Assembly (NCBI RefSeq): GCF_013204845.1
Contig: NZ_JABMKY010000006.1
Location: 1 to 64,000, forward strand
DNA from: Paenibacillus qinlingensis
GTDB lineage: Bacteria; Bacillota; Bacilli; Paenibacillales; NBRC-103111
Direction: 5' to 3'
DNA length: 64,000 bases
The translations under genes and the position numbers were made by a program. Position 1 is the first letter of the stretch; every line of letters starts with the position of its first letter. Below, in pieces: positions 9,110 to 17,440 of this stretch. The notes below the pieces were generated by a model, which saw nothing but the letters and a program-made list of their open reading frames with translations, did no database searches and had not been told where the DNA came from.

Positions 9110-9745
9110 GTGAAGGAATTCCTGTTTGATTTTATTAGCCAATATGGCTATGTTGCCTTATATCTTTTGTTGTCCGCTGGGATGATTGGCGTTCCAATTC
9201 CTGATGAGACCTTGATGGTCTTTATCGGTTCTTTGACCGCTTGGGGAGGTCCTTTTGACTTCGGTCCCACACTAGCTGTTATTTATGCAGGGACTATGAC
9301 GGGCATGACGGTTAGTTATTTCATTGGTCATCGCGTAGGTAAACCATTTCTCAATCGGTATGGCAAATGGGTGAAGCTGACGCCGAGCCGAATCGAGAGA
9401 GCGGAAGGCTGGTTTAAGAAATACGGTCTGTGGACGGTTTTCTTCGGTTATTTTGTGCCTGGCGTACGTCATTTCACTTGTTATTTGTCTGGCGTTAGCG
9501 GTGTGAAGTTTTATAAGTATATTTTGTATGCGGGAACCGGGGCGCTGCTCTGGTGTACAACCTTTGTGACGCTGGGCCGATTTATCGGCAATAATTTCGA
9601 GAGTTTCTTACATTTGTTTCATACCTATATGGGGATTTCATTATTCATATTGGTCATACTAGCTGCTATTGGCGTATTGATCTACCTGCGCTTTCGCAAC
9701 CATCACGTTGTTGTACTGAAACGAAAGCCGAAAAAAAGACCATGA
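9110..9745 (+). CDS. DedA-family membrane protein
   Basis: 211 residues from a GTG start. The DedA (SNARE-associated/VTT) core is visible: GVPIPDETLMVFIGSL near residue 30, the re-entrant G-rich stretch AGTMTGMTVSYFIGHRVGKP, and FGYFVPGVRHFTCYLSGVSG near 115-140, with the conserved F-x-R-F/G-x-R-H arginine. Five or six membrane helices and a basic C-terminus (KRKPKKRP) are predicted by eye. DedA proteins are membrane flippases or transporters; some Bacillota members move undecaprenyl phosphate or phosphatidylethanolamine. Which lipid is moved here is unknown. A strong bidirectional terminator follows. Confidence 0.85.
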   Translation: MKEFLFDFISQYGYVALYLLLSAGMIGVPIPDETLMVFIGSLTAWGGPFDFGPTLAVIYAGTMTGMTVSYFIGHRVGKPFLNRYGKWVKLTPSRIERAEGWFKKYGLWTVFFGYFVPGVRHFTCYLSGVSGVKFYKYILYAGTGALLWCTTFVTLGRFIGNNFESFLHLFHTYMGISLFILVILAAIGVLIYLRFRNHHVVVLKRKPKKRP

Positions 9746-9780
9746 AATTCAACCTTTAAGGCTGAATTCATGGTCTTTTG
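9734..9780. terminator. Bidirectional rho-independent terminator
   Basis: A hairpin of about 18 bp pairs AGACCATGAA-TTCA with TGAATTCATGGTCT around a short loop. It has A-rich sequence on one side and TTTTGTTT on the other, so it can serve both the DedA gene (+) and the lipoprotein gene (-). Confidence 0.8.
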
Positions 9781-9800
9781 TTTAATAAATGTGTACGAAT

Positions 9801-10514
9801 TTAAGAATTTGCAAAAAGTTTAATGGATTGGATCGTGTTGTCATGCGGGTCGATATCGATTTTAAGCAAAGTGCCTTGTGCTTTATAAGACAGGACATAG
9901 GTGGAGTTCGTATCAGGCTTGCCTAGGATGGCAATCGCATCTTGTTGACTTTGCCCTAAACGCAAGCCATGTAACCCTGGATCAATGTCAATCGAGTGCA
10001 CGTCTACGAATTCAAGCGTTCCTTTGCTATTGAAACCAACCGAAAAGTCGTTGAAATCATAAACCTCGATGTCGTCTTCTTCCATCAGGAATTGCTTCTT
10101 CACTTTACCAAAACGCTCCAAGACTGAAGCTTTCGGAGTGCCCAACTTTAAGCCCATCAAGGTCGGCTTTTCTTGCTGATAGGCGTCCTCAGCTTTAATC
10201 TTCGGCTTAGCAGTGGGCTTCGGACTTGCAAAAATTTGCGATGGGACATCATCTTGATCCACTTTGGTAATACCAGCCACTTGTGCCTCATGCTTGATGC
10301 TTTCGTCTACCACAGGTGTCGACGTCGGAGATACAACGATAGTCGGAGGCGTGGATTCCTGGTTTACCTGTGAAGGTATATACGTTGTTGTTGCGTCTAT
10401 GGTAGCCTTTGGAGCAGGAGCAGATGATTCTTGGCATCCAGTCACCAAGAATGATGCAATTGCAACAGGCATACAGCCTACAAGGATGGGTTTAATTAGG
10501 TTGTTCATTGCCAT
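9801..10514 (-). CDS. Putative lipoprotein with two SmpA/DUF4309-like repeats
   Basis: 237 residues. A signal peptide ends in lipobox VTGC, with the lipidated Cys at about 27. A low-complexity S/T/P-rich linker to about residue 115 follows. Two similar C-terminal units begin LMGLKLGTPKASVLERFGK and LHGLRLGQSQQDAIAILGKP, the pattern of small SmpA/BamE-like or DUF4309-type domains. It would be anchored outside the cell membrane. GGAGG lies 9 bases before the ATG. The function is unknown; such repeats often serve protein or ligand binding in the cell wall. It is single, with the shared terminator downstream. Confidence 0.7.
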   Translation of the reverse strand: MAMNNLIKPILVGCMPVAIASFLVTGCQESSAPAPKATIDATTTYIPSQVNQESTPPTIVVSPTSTPVVDESIKHEAQVAGITKVDQDDVPSQIFASPKPTAKPKIKAEDAYQQEKPTLMGLKLGTPKASVLERFGKVKKQFLMEEDDIEVYDFNDFSVGFNSKGTLEFVDVHSIDIDPGLHGLRLGQSQQDAIAILGKPDTNSTYVLSYKAQGTLLKIDIDPHDNTIQSIKLFANS

Positions 10515-10793
10515 CTATCCTTTCCTCCGAAAAGTAGTTGAAGTGTGTAATTGAAGTGAAAAATATTAGTAAGATTAATGATACTGTTTTATCGAAGGTT
10601 TTCAATGCATCTTCGTGCCCAAATGTGAGCAATTCTAGAACGAATTCCAATTGAATGAAATCCTCATATATATATAGACACCACAGAAGCCCAAAAAGTT
10701 TCAGTGTTTTTTGTTATTTTCTAAATGGACTTGAAAGAGGCGGGAGCAATATGGTAACTTACTCATAATAGACAGCTATAGGGGGCCGATTTC

Positions 10794-11363
10794 ATGGAGT
10801 TATTAAAACAGCGGATCTTAGAGGTCGGCGTCGTTGCTTCTGATCAAGTACTTAAACTTGATGCTATTCTGAATCACCAGGTAGATCCTGTTCTCATCAT
10901 GGAGATGGGGAAAGAATTTGCAAGATTGTTTAGAGAGACCAAGCCAGACAAAGTGTTAACTGTGGAATCATCCGGTATTCCTATTGCGTATACGACGGCT
11001 TTGCAACTTGGTGTCCCGATGGTATTCGCTCGTCGCAAGAAGACGTTGACGATGGATCAAGATACGTATAGTGAACGTGTTCCTTCTTTTACCAAAGGCA
11101 TTGTTACTGATATTATGGTGTCCTCGCATTTGCTTGGTAAAGGGGAGCGTATCCTGTTGATTGATGATTTCATTGCTAACGGGGATGCTGCACGCGGCTT
11201 AATTCGCATTGTGGAAAAAGCAGAAGCAGAACTTGTCGGTGTTGGGATTGTTGTCGAGAAATCCTTTCAAAATGGCGGAAAATCCATTCGTGAACGCGGT
11301 ATCCGCGTAGAGTCACTCGCTCGAATTGCTTCACTTGCCAACGGGCAGATCACTTTTGACTGA
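10794..11363 (+). CDS. xpt: Xanthine phosphoribosyltransferase
   Basis: 189 residues, the usual Xpt length. The PRPP-binding signature RILLIDDFIANGDAA is near residue 122-136, and family blocks TVESSGIPIAY and MVFARRKKTLTMDQDTY are present. It converts xanthine and PRPP to XMP for purine salvage in the cytoplasm. GGGGG lies 7 bases before the ATG. In B. subtilis, xpt is preceded by a guanine riboswitch and followed by pbuX. I see neither the riboswitch core in 10560-10793 nor a permease here. Confidence 0.95.
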   Translation: MELLKQRILEVGVVASDQVLKLDAILNHQVDPVLIMEMGKEFARLFRETKPDKVLTVESSGIPIAYTTALQLGVPMVFARRKKTLTMDQDTYSERVPSFTKGIVTDIMVSSHLLGKGERILLIDDFIANGDAARGLIRIVEKAEAELVGVGIVVEKSFQNGGKSIRERGIRVESLARIASLANGQITFD

Positions 11364-11443
11364 TTTTACATGACGAGAATGACTTCCCTGAAACCGATTT
11401 ATCCTTTATAATGATTACAAGGTAAGAGAGGAGGCTGACATCT

Positions 11444-11770
11444 ATGGGTATCGAAAATGGTTCCATTGACTATTTTATGACAAAGCTAGGGGAAGCAAAG
11501 ACTCACTTTGAACGTGCGCTTGATTGTAAACATACAGAGTTTGATGACCTGTATCCGTATATGATTGAACACCCTCAATTTTTCTGGTATAAACGCTATG
11601 TAGCCTGGTCCGAGTTGTTAACAATCGTGAAGCTTTGTACGGAGCTAACAATCGAGTGGGAGCAGCAGTTCTCTGTTGCACAATCGGATTATATTAAGAA
11701 ACGTGTGATGTCAAGCAAAGTCCTTGATTTCTGGTTTGAAACGAACGATTCGAAAGAGCATGTAAGTTAA
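11444..11770 (+). CDS. Hypothetical protein
   Basis: 108 residues with an AGAGAGGAGG ribosome site. The protein is helical and acidic, rich in aromatic residues (FFWYKRYVAWSE), with no signal peptide or membrane helix. No known motif is recognised. It lies 80 bp after xpt and is closed by the terminator at 11788-11826, so it may be read through from xpt or have its own promoter. Confidence 0.6.
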   Translation: MGIENGSIDYFMTKLGEAKTHFERALDCKHTEFDDLYPYMIEHPQFFWYKRYVAWSELLTIVKLCTELTIEWEQQFSVAQSDYIKKRVMSSKVLDFWFETNDSKEHVS

Positions 11771-11787
11771 ATAAACCATATATGACA

Positions 11788-11826
11788 AAAAGGCCAATGA
11801 ATTCCATAGGGATTCTTGGCCTTTTA
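11788..11826. terminator. Bidirectional terminator
   Basis: AAAAGGCCAA pairs perfectly with TTGGCCTTTT, and an inner GAATTCC/GGGATTC pair lengthens the stem. The site lies between the convergent genes ending at 11770 and 11846. Confidence 0.8.
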
Positions 11827-11845
11827 ATGTTTGGCAAATTCAAGG

Positions 11846-12163
11846 CTAGATGCCATTTTCTAACACGTTCATGGTTTCAATATGCCTTTTGGTTTGCTCA
11901 GAACCAAGTCGGTGCAGCGTACGATATACTTCGGTTAAATAGTAATCATATTCCTGATTCGTTTCATTGGAGTAATATACTTTCCAGGGGAGCCAGGAAG
12001 TCGCATAGCTGCCTTGAGATGAATTGTCAGTTTCCTCAAAAAGCTCCTGCAGCTTGGCGACATCATCTTCCGTTGCAGATATTTCAAATTCATAATCAAG
12101 TGCTGTGCTATCTTCGAGTACTTCTCCCGTGCCAACATTGATGTAGTACGTTCTCTTCTCCAT
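11846..12163 (-). CDS. Hypothetical protein
   Basis: 105 residues, acidic, beginning MEKRTYYINVGTGEVLEDST, which looks like a beta-hairpin. A long helical segment (EDDVAKLQELFEE) and a YYSNETNQEYDYYLTEVYRTLHRLG tail follow. AAGGGGG precedes the start. No signal peptide or membrane segment is seen. I recognise it only as a small soluble Bacillota-type protein of unknown role. Confidence 0.6.
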   Translation of the reverse strand: MEKRTYYINVGTGEVLEDSTALDYEFEISATEDDVAKLQELFEETDNSSQGSYATSWLPWKVYYSNETNQEYDYYLTEVYRTLHRLGSEQTKRHIETMNVLENGI

Positions 12164-12340
12164 TGGAATGTCCCCCTTACGGTAGCCATGAGTTAGCCTG
12201 TGCCTTATCGCGTGCCTCGTCCTCGTTAAGTTAACCGAAGATCAACGGATTTATGTAAAGTTTCACCGAATGGCAATTTGGTGTATGCTAAGGAAGAACG
12301 GTTTGATTATAACCATGCCTAAAATGGAGGTGCTATATAG

Positions 12341-12604
12341 ATGATTTCGGAAGACCAATTGGATCAATATCGCGTAGATAGCACATTGCTGCGAGTAATA
12401 CGAGATGTAAGCCCGACGAACGATGTTCGAGGCATTGTTGTGGCTTGGGATGATGAGACGGTTCTTATTCGCAAAAAAAACCGAAGAGTCGTCAAGCTGG
12501 CCCGCGGATACGTATATCAGCCTTATGAGAATGAAAGGCCGCCAGCGTTCATGTTGCCTCAGGAAACGATAACGCCGGATGATTTATCCGATGATGCAGA
12601 GTGA
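12341..12604 (+). CDS. Small hypothetical protein
   Basis: 87 residues, with ATGGAGG 9 bases before the start. The middle, RGIVVAWDDETVLIRKKNRRVVKLARGYVYQP, alternates like a small beta-barrel of the SH3 or Sm kind, which would suit nucleic-acid or protein binding, but this is inference. The C-terminus is acidic. The stop overlaps the proposed start of the cbiZ-like gene, so the two are likely co-transcribed. Confidence 0.6.
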   Translation: MISEDQLDQYRVDSTLLRVIRDVSPTNDVRGIVVAWDDETVLIRKKNRRVVKLARGYVYQPYENERPPAFMLPQETITPDDLSDDAE

Positions 12605-13385
12605 GGGAGAGCGAACTTCAGCTAGAAGTTTAATAGCTGGTGTTGAGATGAAGCAAGTGATATCGTCGCATGGTCGGTATATGGCGATATCAAGTGAGAA
12701 TCTACTGCGAACATTGAATTCCTCACCGTGGGGCGGTGGTTTTGGCCACCATCGGGTGTTGATGAATCGACAAGTGGACAAGACGTATAACGAGACCGAC
12801 CCGTTGGTAGAGATGGAGGCTTTTATTGGCCGAGAAGGGCTGGAACCTTCTGATACGGCAGGGATGCTCACCGCGGCGTGGGTAAAGGATGTTGGATTCA
12901 AGGAGTTAGCTTGGCCACCTGAGGAAGAATGTAGTGTTCAACGTGAAGATGAGCTAAACGAGGTAAAGGAAGACGAATCACTTCGTGTTGCTGCATGGGT
13001 GACTGTCGGACTGGGGAATAAAGCGCGAGCTGGTGCCGTATTGCCAGCAGCTTCGCTCTATCCGGGCACGATTAATACGATTGTGGTCATCGAAGGTAGT
13101 TTGACGGATGCGGCCATGGTGAATGCAGTTATTACCGCGACGGAAGCCAAAGCTGCCGCTCTGCAGGCATTGAACATCACCGTGGATGGTCAAATCGCAA
13201 CAGGAACAACGACAGATGCCGTGTTAATTGCTGCAACAGGCAGAGGAACGACATACCGCTATGCAGGTACAGCGACGACGCTGGGGTACTTGATTGGCAG
13301 AACGGTTCATGAAGCTATTCTAGCTTCTAGAGAGTTATATGAGCTTGAAATGAGCAGGCGCGTTGGGGGGCACTCGCAGGGATAA
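12579..13385 (+). CDS. cbiZ: Adenosylcobinamide amidohydrolase (CbiZ)
   Basis: 268 residues from 12579, or 245 from the ATG at 12648; neither has a strong ribosome site, so the start is uncertain. The CbiZ blocks are clear: RTLNSSPWGGGFG, GMLTAA, VTVGLGNKARAG, PGTINTIVVIEGSLTDAAMV and ATGTTTDAVLIAATG. CbiZ removes the aminopropanol side chain of adenosylcobinamide to give adenosylcobyric acid, which allows salvage and remodelling of scavenged corrinoids. No other cobamide genes lie nearby. The organism carries a B12-dependent ribonucleotide reductase at 34674, which supplies a need for cobamide. Confidence 0.85.
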   Translation: MIYPMMQSEGERTSARSLIAGVEMKQVISSHGRYMAISSENLLRTLNSSPWGGGFGHHRVLMNRQVDKTYNETDPLVEMEAFIGREGLEPSDTAGMLTAAWVKDVGFKELAWPPEEECSVQREDELNEVKEDESLRVAAWVTVGLGNKARAGAVLPAASLYPGTINTIVVIEGSLTDAAMVNAVITATEAKAAALQALNITVDGQIATGTTTDAVLIAATGRGTTYRYAGTATTLGYLIGRTVHEAILASRELYELEMSRRVGGHSQG

Positions 13386-13389
13386 CGTG

Positions 13390-13572
13390 GATGTCAGCGG
13401 TGAAATGGAAGAGAATCGCCAGCTCATGGTGCTGTAACGGTGGAAAACACGCTTACAGCGGCGAAATGGAAGAGAATCGCCAGCCCGTGGCGCTGCAACG
13501 GTGAAAAACACGCTTACAGCGGCGAAATGGAAGAGGATCGCCAGCCCGTGGCGCTGCAACGGTGAAAAACAC
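13390..13572. repeat. Three tandem copies of a 61-bp unit
   Basis: Copies lie at 13390-13450, 13451-13511 and 13512-13572, with the first the most divergent. Each holds nested inverted repeats (CAGCG...CGCTG around GGCGA...TCGCC), so each can fold. A period of 61 is not a multiple of 3, which argues against coding despite open frames on both strands. The array begins 4 bp after the cbiZ stop. Confidence 0.9.
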
Positions 13573-13759
13573 GCTTCACCTCCGCACTCTACTGGTGATC
13601 ACTTTTTGCACTTATTTTAAATCGATAGGCTGTTCCGATAAAAAAGGTTGCTTTTTTGCACTTTTGCTAGGCATCGCAGCAGTGTTCATGAACAGAGTGG
13701 TTTGGAGCATTGGTTTCAAGGTAGATCGCAGCGAACTCCCATGCCCCCGAACCACATTA

Positions 13760-13803
13760 CAAAAAGAGGGCCCCCTCCACAATAGTGGCTTAGGAACCCT
13801 CCT
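13760..13803 (-). terminator. Terminator of the small acidic protein gene
   Basis: On the minus strand GAGGGTTCC pairs with GGGGGCCCTC (two G-U pairs) and is followed by TTTTT. It lies about 20 bp after the stop of the gene at 13824-14009. Confidence 0.65.
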
Positions 13804-13823
13804 CGTTTGTGCAGTTGGATTAG

Positions 13824-14009
13824 CTACGTTCTGCGGAACACGCCAAAGCCGAGGCCTGCCGCAAGCGCGTCGATATCAGAGATATCGTCATCTTCATTCT
13901 CGTTTTTGAAATTCGGATCGTGAACGATCCCCTCTGCTTCACCCTCGGTTAAATGACGCTGATTGCCTGTATATTTCGGCTCTAATGCTTTGATTTCTTC
14001 TTCATCCAT
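13824..14009 (-). CDS. Small acidic hypothetical protein
   Basis: 61 residues, strongly acidic (MDEEEIKALEPKY at the start and NENEDDDISDIDALAAG in the middle). A near-perfect AAAGGAGGT ribosome site lies before the ATG and a terminator lies after, so a real gene is likely. There is no membrane segment. The function is unknown. Confidence 0.6.
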   Translation of the reverse strand: MDEEEIKALEPKYTGNQRHLTEGEAEGIVHDPNFKNENEDDDISDIDALAAGLGFGVFRRT

Positions 14010-14121
14010 AGATCATACCTCCTTTGGGATTAGGGTTAGGAAGTGGCCATGGAATTATGCATTGTTGTCAAAAGTTTCATTGACGAGCTTTTGGGTCACA
14101 TGGTATATTAATTTTGTAAAC

Positions 14122-14205
14122 GCGATCATGGCGGAATTGGCAGACGCGCACGGTTCAGGTCCGTGTGGGCTTACCCCCGTGGAGGTTCGAGTCCTCTTGA
14201 TCGCA
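14122..14205 (+). tRNA. tRNA-Leu (anticodon CAG)
   Basis: 84 nt. Acceptor arms GCGATCA and TGATCGC pair fully, with discriminator A at 14205. The anticodon stem CACGG/CCGTG encloses loop TTCAGGT, giving anticodon CAG. A long variable arm typical of class II tRNA-Leu follows, then GGTTCGAGTCC in the T arm. The CCA end is not encoded. Confidence 0.95.
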
Positions 14206-14211
14206 TCAATG

Positions 14212-14248
14212 AAACACCCTTCTCTGACATATTAGAGAAGGGTGTTTT
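14212..14248 (+). terminator. Terminator after tRNA-Leu
   Basis: A 13-14 bp stem, AACACCCTTCTCT with AGAGAAGGGTGTT, closes on a short loop and is followed by TTTT. Confidence 0.85.
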
Positions 14249-14345
14249 CATGTCCAACCGCCACCCTGTAGCGATTTTCATGAATGTCAGGTATAATACA
14301 TAGGATAGATTGTACATTTCTTTATATCTAAAGGAGCTGAATTTC

Positions 14346-14999
14346 ATGGATAGAACAGTTACGATCACACAATCCGGCAGCTTTGCACACGTGCTTCAAA
14401 CGTTTGCCATTTCCCTATTAGTTTCATTTCTTGGAACATTGATCGGTGCGATGGTTGTACCGCCATCCATGGTTATGCTTTTCGTCATTGCAGAGGTCGC
14501 GATGCTCGTAGCCGCTATCGTGATTCGAATTCGCGGCAAAAATATTGGCTACGGTTTTCTATACGCATTTACAGCCATTTCAGGCGTGACGCTATATCCG
14601 GTCATCATGGCTTACGGTGGTCAGCTAGGGGCTAGCGTGGTGTCGGGTGCCTTCTTTGCAACGGCAGCGATTTTCGGCTCTTTGGCCTTCTATGCTCACC
14701 GTTCCCAACGTGATTTCAGCTTCTTAGGCGGATTCTTGTTTGCAGGAACAATTGGTCTTGTTCTCATGAGTGTGCTCGGTATGTTCTTACATTTTGGATC
14801 CATGATGAACTTGGTATGGTCCATGGTGGGGATTCTGATCTTTAGCGGCTGGGTTCTCTACGATGTGGCTCAATATCGTAACGGTGTTGCAGCGGAAGCT
14901 GTTCCACTTGCTGCATTGAATATTTATCTGGATTTTATTAACTTGTTCCTTTATATTCTGCGTTTCATTGCTTCAATCGCGGGAATCAACAGAAACTAA
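14346..14999 (+). CDS. Bax inhibitor-1 / YetJ-like membrane protein
   Basis: 217 residues from the ATG at 14346, which has AAAGGAG 9-10 bases upstream; a longer read to 14310 lacks one. Seven hydrophobic helices are present. The C-terminal pair carries LYDVAQYRNG and LNIYLDFINLFLYILRF, the BI-1/TMBIM hallmark with the two aspartates that form the pH-sensing pair in B. subtilis YetJ. By family, it is a proton-gated calcium leak in the cell membrane. It is monocistronic with a terminator behind. Confidence 0.9.
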   Translation: MDRTVTITQSGSFAHVLQTFAISLLVSFLGTLIGAMVVPPSMVMLFVIAEVAMLVAAIVIRIRGKNIGYGFLYAFTAISGVTLYPVIMAYGGQLGASVVSGAFFATAAIFGSLAFYAHRSQRDFSFLGGFLFAGTIGLVLMSVLGMFLHFGSMMNLVWSMVGILIFSGWVLYDVAQYRNGVAAEAVPLAALNIYLDFINLFLYILRFIASIAGINRN

Positions 15000-15026
15000 C
15001 ATCAGTTTTACACACCACGATGATAT

Positions 15027-15081
15027 AAAAAGCACGATGGCTCCGAACCACAGGAAGTGGGGGAGTGCATCGTGCTTTTTT
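15027..15081. terminator. Terminator
   Basis: AAAAGCACGATG pairs with CATCGTGCTTTTTT across a ~30-nt loop that itself can pair. It lies between the BI-1 gene and the convergent small gene at 15091. Confidence 0.75.
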
Positions 15082-15090
15082 GCTGCTGGG

Positions 15091-15315
15091 CTAGGCTTTG
15101 CCTGGCAGCTTTTTCGTATGAAAAAAAGGAACATCTCCTCGAAAGCTGCGATTGATTTCCAGCAGGGTATAGATTAACTGGGTCAAATCTGTATGGTTCA
15201 TACGAATTGTTAAAGGTACTAAATCCCGATCTGACTTTATTCGGATCTCGAGTCTAAGATTAACTTCATCCATATAAATCTCAAGCTGCTCGGTTGCAAG
15301 CATTAGTTCCCACAT
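15091..15315 (-). CDS. Small hypothetical protein
   Basis: 74 residues. AGAGGTG lies about 11 bases before the ATG. The sequence alternates charged and hydrophobic residues (NLRLEIRIKSDRDLVPLTIR), suggesting a beta-sheet, followed by a helix. It is soluble. No family is recognised. It lies convergent to the BI-1 gene. Confidence 0.5.
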   Translation of the reverse strand: MWELMLATEQLEIYMDEVNLRLEIRIKSDRDLVPLTIRMNHTDLTQLIYTLLEINRSFRGDVPFFHTKKLPGKA

Positions 15316-15482
15316 TCAAACCAACACCTCTTTCTCTCTCTAGTTACTCTAGCTTATGTTTGTTGGACGAGATTAGAAGCAAATGCAACGATCCGGCGAT
15401 AGGCTTTTTGGGGAAATAAGCACGATTTCAGCTCTTGCCTCATACAATTTAATGATCCTATTTGAAAGAGGTGAGAAAACCT

Positions 15483-15764
15483 ATGGCAACTTGTAGCACA
15501 TGGATGTATAAAGGGATTTCGCCTTCCGTATTCAGAGCACTGCAGCAGGTCGGTAGGAGGCAAGGGTTTGCTATTCCTAACACAGCATCAGGCAAATTCA
15601 CGATTTCAGTCGTCAGCATGAATGTTGGCTTCCAATATGCCTGGGATACGAGCGCTCAGACCTTGCTGTTGCAATGTGACAATAAGCCAATGCTGTTAGG
15701 CTGCGGCACGATTAAATCGTTTGCTGATAAAATTATTGCGGAGAGCGGCGGAAAACCAGCGTGA
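15483..15764 (+). CDS. Small hypothetical protein
   Basis: 93 residues from the ATG at 15483, chosen because GAAAGAGGTGAG precedes it; an earlier TTG at 15462 has no site. It has four cysteines, including one near the start (MATCSTWMYKGIS) and CGTIKSFADKIIAESGG at the end. It is soluble. I do not recognise the family. Confidence 0.5.
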   Translation: MATCSTWMYKGISPSVFRALQQVGRRQGFAIPNTASGKFTISVVSMNVGFQYAWDTSAQTLLLQCDNKPMLLGCGTIKSFADKIIAESGGKPA

Positions 15765-15854
15765 ATGGCAATAAGTAAGCGGCCTGCCACCTGTCTTCGT
15801 GTAGTTTAAAGCCTTGTTGCTCTGGTTACAATAAGGGTAAAGGCAGGTGGGCGT

Positions 15855-16046
15855 ATGGCAAAAAGCGATGATCTTGTGAAGTACATAACCCAACAAGTCG
15901 TTACCTATATCGACACGCCGAAGGAAGTTCGTCAACAAGCCAAAGCGTCGATGAAGGAACAACGTGAGGGTTGGCAAACGCGTTGGTTTGGGATGCTGCC
16001 ATTAGCGACACGGATGCTGTTCGGGCGGACGAAGTCGAGAAAATGA
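15855..16046 (+). CDS. yqzE: YqzE-family protein
   Basis: 63 residues. The family pattern is clear: DDLVKYITQQVVTYIDTPKE, then a basic stretch and WFGMLPLATRMLF at the end. Bacillota YqzE proteins have this length and layout and no known function; in B. subtilis yqzE lies next to the comG competence operon, which is not seen here. GGCAGGTGGG precedes the ATG. Confidence 0.85.
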   Translation: MAKSDDLVKYITQQVVTYIDTPKEVRQQAKASMKEQREGWQTRWFGMLPLATRMLFGRTKSRK

Positions 16047-16063
16047 GCGGGGTATAATGTGCA

Positions 16064-16117
16064 AAAAAGTGGCTGTCACCTTGTAGAATCTTCTACATGT
16101 GATCAGCCACTTTTTGT
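16064..16117 (+). terminator. Terminator after yqzE
   Basis: AAAAAGTGGCTG pairs with CAGCCACTTTTT, with an inner TGTAGAA/TTCTACA pair. The T run follows. Confidence 0.85.
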
Positions 16118-16379
16118 TATGAACAGATAACAGTTTGATTAAATGGTGTCAAGTATGCCATCAGAGATCACACGTTATGCGAATCATAAATGATGAAGGG
16201 ATCGTAGGTGTGCTATTCACATTAAAATCGAATCATTTTAGCAAGAAGGGGAACGAGAGTGCTCTATTTATCCGATTTTGCCAGTTTCCTGCGATTTTCG
16301 GCTAGATAAGTCACTGACGTTCCCCTTCGGAACCTATTTGGCGCAAAACTACAAAATAGCGTATCCTAGTTCCCTCTGA
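16118..16379. other. Intergenic stretch with one long-loop inverted repeat
   Basis: No gene is seen. An 11-bp perfect inverted repeat, GAAGGGGAACG at 16245-16255 and its complement at 16318-16328, encloses about 62 bases. It resembles the dispersed intergenic hairpins at 21419-21604 and 30388-30459 in style but not in sequence. Confidence 0.5.
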
Positions 16380-17324
16380 CTACGGATAAATCTTCCCAAG
16401 CCCAAGCGAAGCATCCAGTAGCACATATCGCGGGCCATCATGCTCGAGTATGAGATAGTTATCCCCATATATCCATTGTTGATAACCTAATACCGTTAAC
16501 GGCATCGTCACCTGATCATCATACAACTCCGTGACGTAGGTCAGATCACCTTGCTGCTCAAGAGCAATCTGGAGCTCAGGCAAAGTTGACACTTGCAACG
16601 GTGTGCCTTTAATCCATGGCATCCGCTCATAAGGATCAAATGGGGGGCGAATCAGGCTTTGAGCAGTACCATGCGACAAATCAGATGAGTGACTAAGATC
16701 ATACACCATACGTGGTGTTGGATCCTCCGTGAGCGGAAGCAATTCTCCTGATTTGGCATCGAGATAATAGGTCTCGCCACCCTGCTCGATTTTCCAAACA
16801 GAAGTAAGGGTATCCATATATAAGCGGTCTTCGATGATCTTTTCATTTTGCACAAAATCGTTGTATAAAGTTGTAGAAGGGATGAGTTCTTGTTGTATCA
16901 GAGAGCGATACAACGTAGCTAAACTAAATAGCGGAGATTGGCCTGTCCCATATTCGGTCAAACGGAACCCGCCAGAGTCAGTGGCATGCACAATCATGTA
17001 GCCCACTTCATGACCTTGGTCGGTGAGGATGACGACCCAGCCATGGGTCCCAGGTCCAAGCGGATAGCTGTTCCAGCGTGCGTTCATCCAGCCTGCAAAA
17101 CCTTCTTCCTTCGCAAGCGTAGACTGCCACTTCTTGATCGTTGAATCGAATGATGATGCGCTCGTCAAGTCCGGGGTTGAGGCTACTGCTTTATTAGGTT
17201 CTTTCACTTGCGCCTGAGTAGGGCTTGTCCCGCCTATGTTGTCAACAGCTGAAGTGTGTAGGGGCATGAAGCCAATACTGCACAAAATCATACAAGTGGC
17301 TGTCCAAGTGGTCCACGACTTCAT
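16380..17324 (-). CDS. Secreted hypothetical protein
   Basis: 314 residues. The first ~25 (MKSWTTWTATCMILCSIGFM, then an A-rich cleavage region) form a signal peptide. The mature protein has a T/S/P-rich linker and a beta-rich body, including YYLDAKSGELLPL, a PepSY-like turn. No catalytic motif or anchor is visible. It is probably exported and free or wall-associated. The role is unknown. Confidence 0.6.
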   Translation of the reverse strand: MKSWTTWTATCMILCSIGFMPLHTSAVDNIGGTSPTQAQVKEPNKAVASTPDLTSASSFDSTIKKWQSTLAKEEGFAGWMNARWNSYPLGPGTHGWVVILTDQGHEVGYMIVHATDSGGFRLTEYGTGQSPLFSLATLYRSLIQQELIPSTTLYNDFVQNEKIIEDRLYMDTLTSVWKIEQGGETYYLDAKSGELLPLTEDPTPRMVYDLSHSSDLSHGTAQSLIRPPFDPYERMPWIKGTPLQVSTLPELQIALEQQGDLTYVTELYDDQVTMPLTVLGYQQWIYGDNYLILEHDGPRYVLLDASLGLGKIYP

Positions 17325-17440
17325 CTTCGTTCACCTGCCTCTCGCTAACCTCTTAGTGTATGTGACTATTGTAATGTTTATGCTTTAAAAAGAATGTTAG
17401 AACCTGTTGCGGGTTATTTGCGAGGTTTTAGCGACTAGCG

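Noticed and set aside
10560..10793. Guanine riboswitch expected before xpt
   Set aside because: The conserved purine-aptamer core could not be found upstream of the gene.
13335..13559. Minus-strand 74-codon frame across the 61-bp repeats
   Set aside because: The repeat period is not a multiple of 3 and the peptide has no motif.
13390..13572. CRISPR array
   Set aside because: Units are contiguous with no unique spacers, and no cas gene is in the window.
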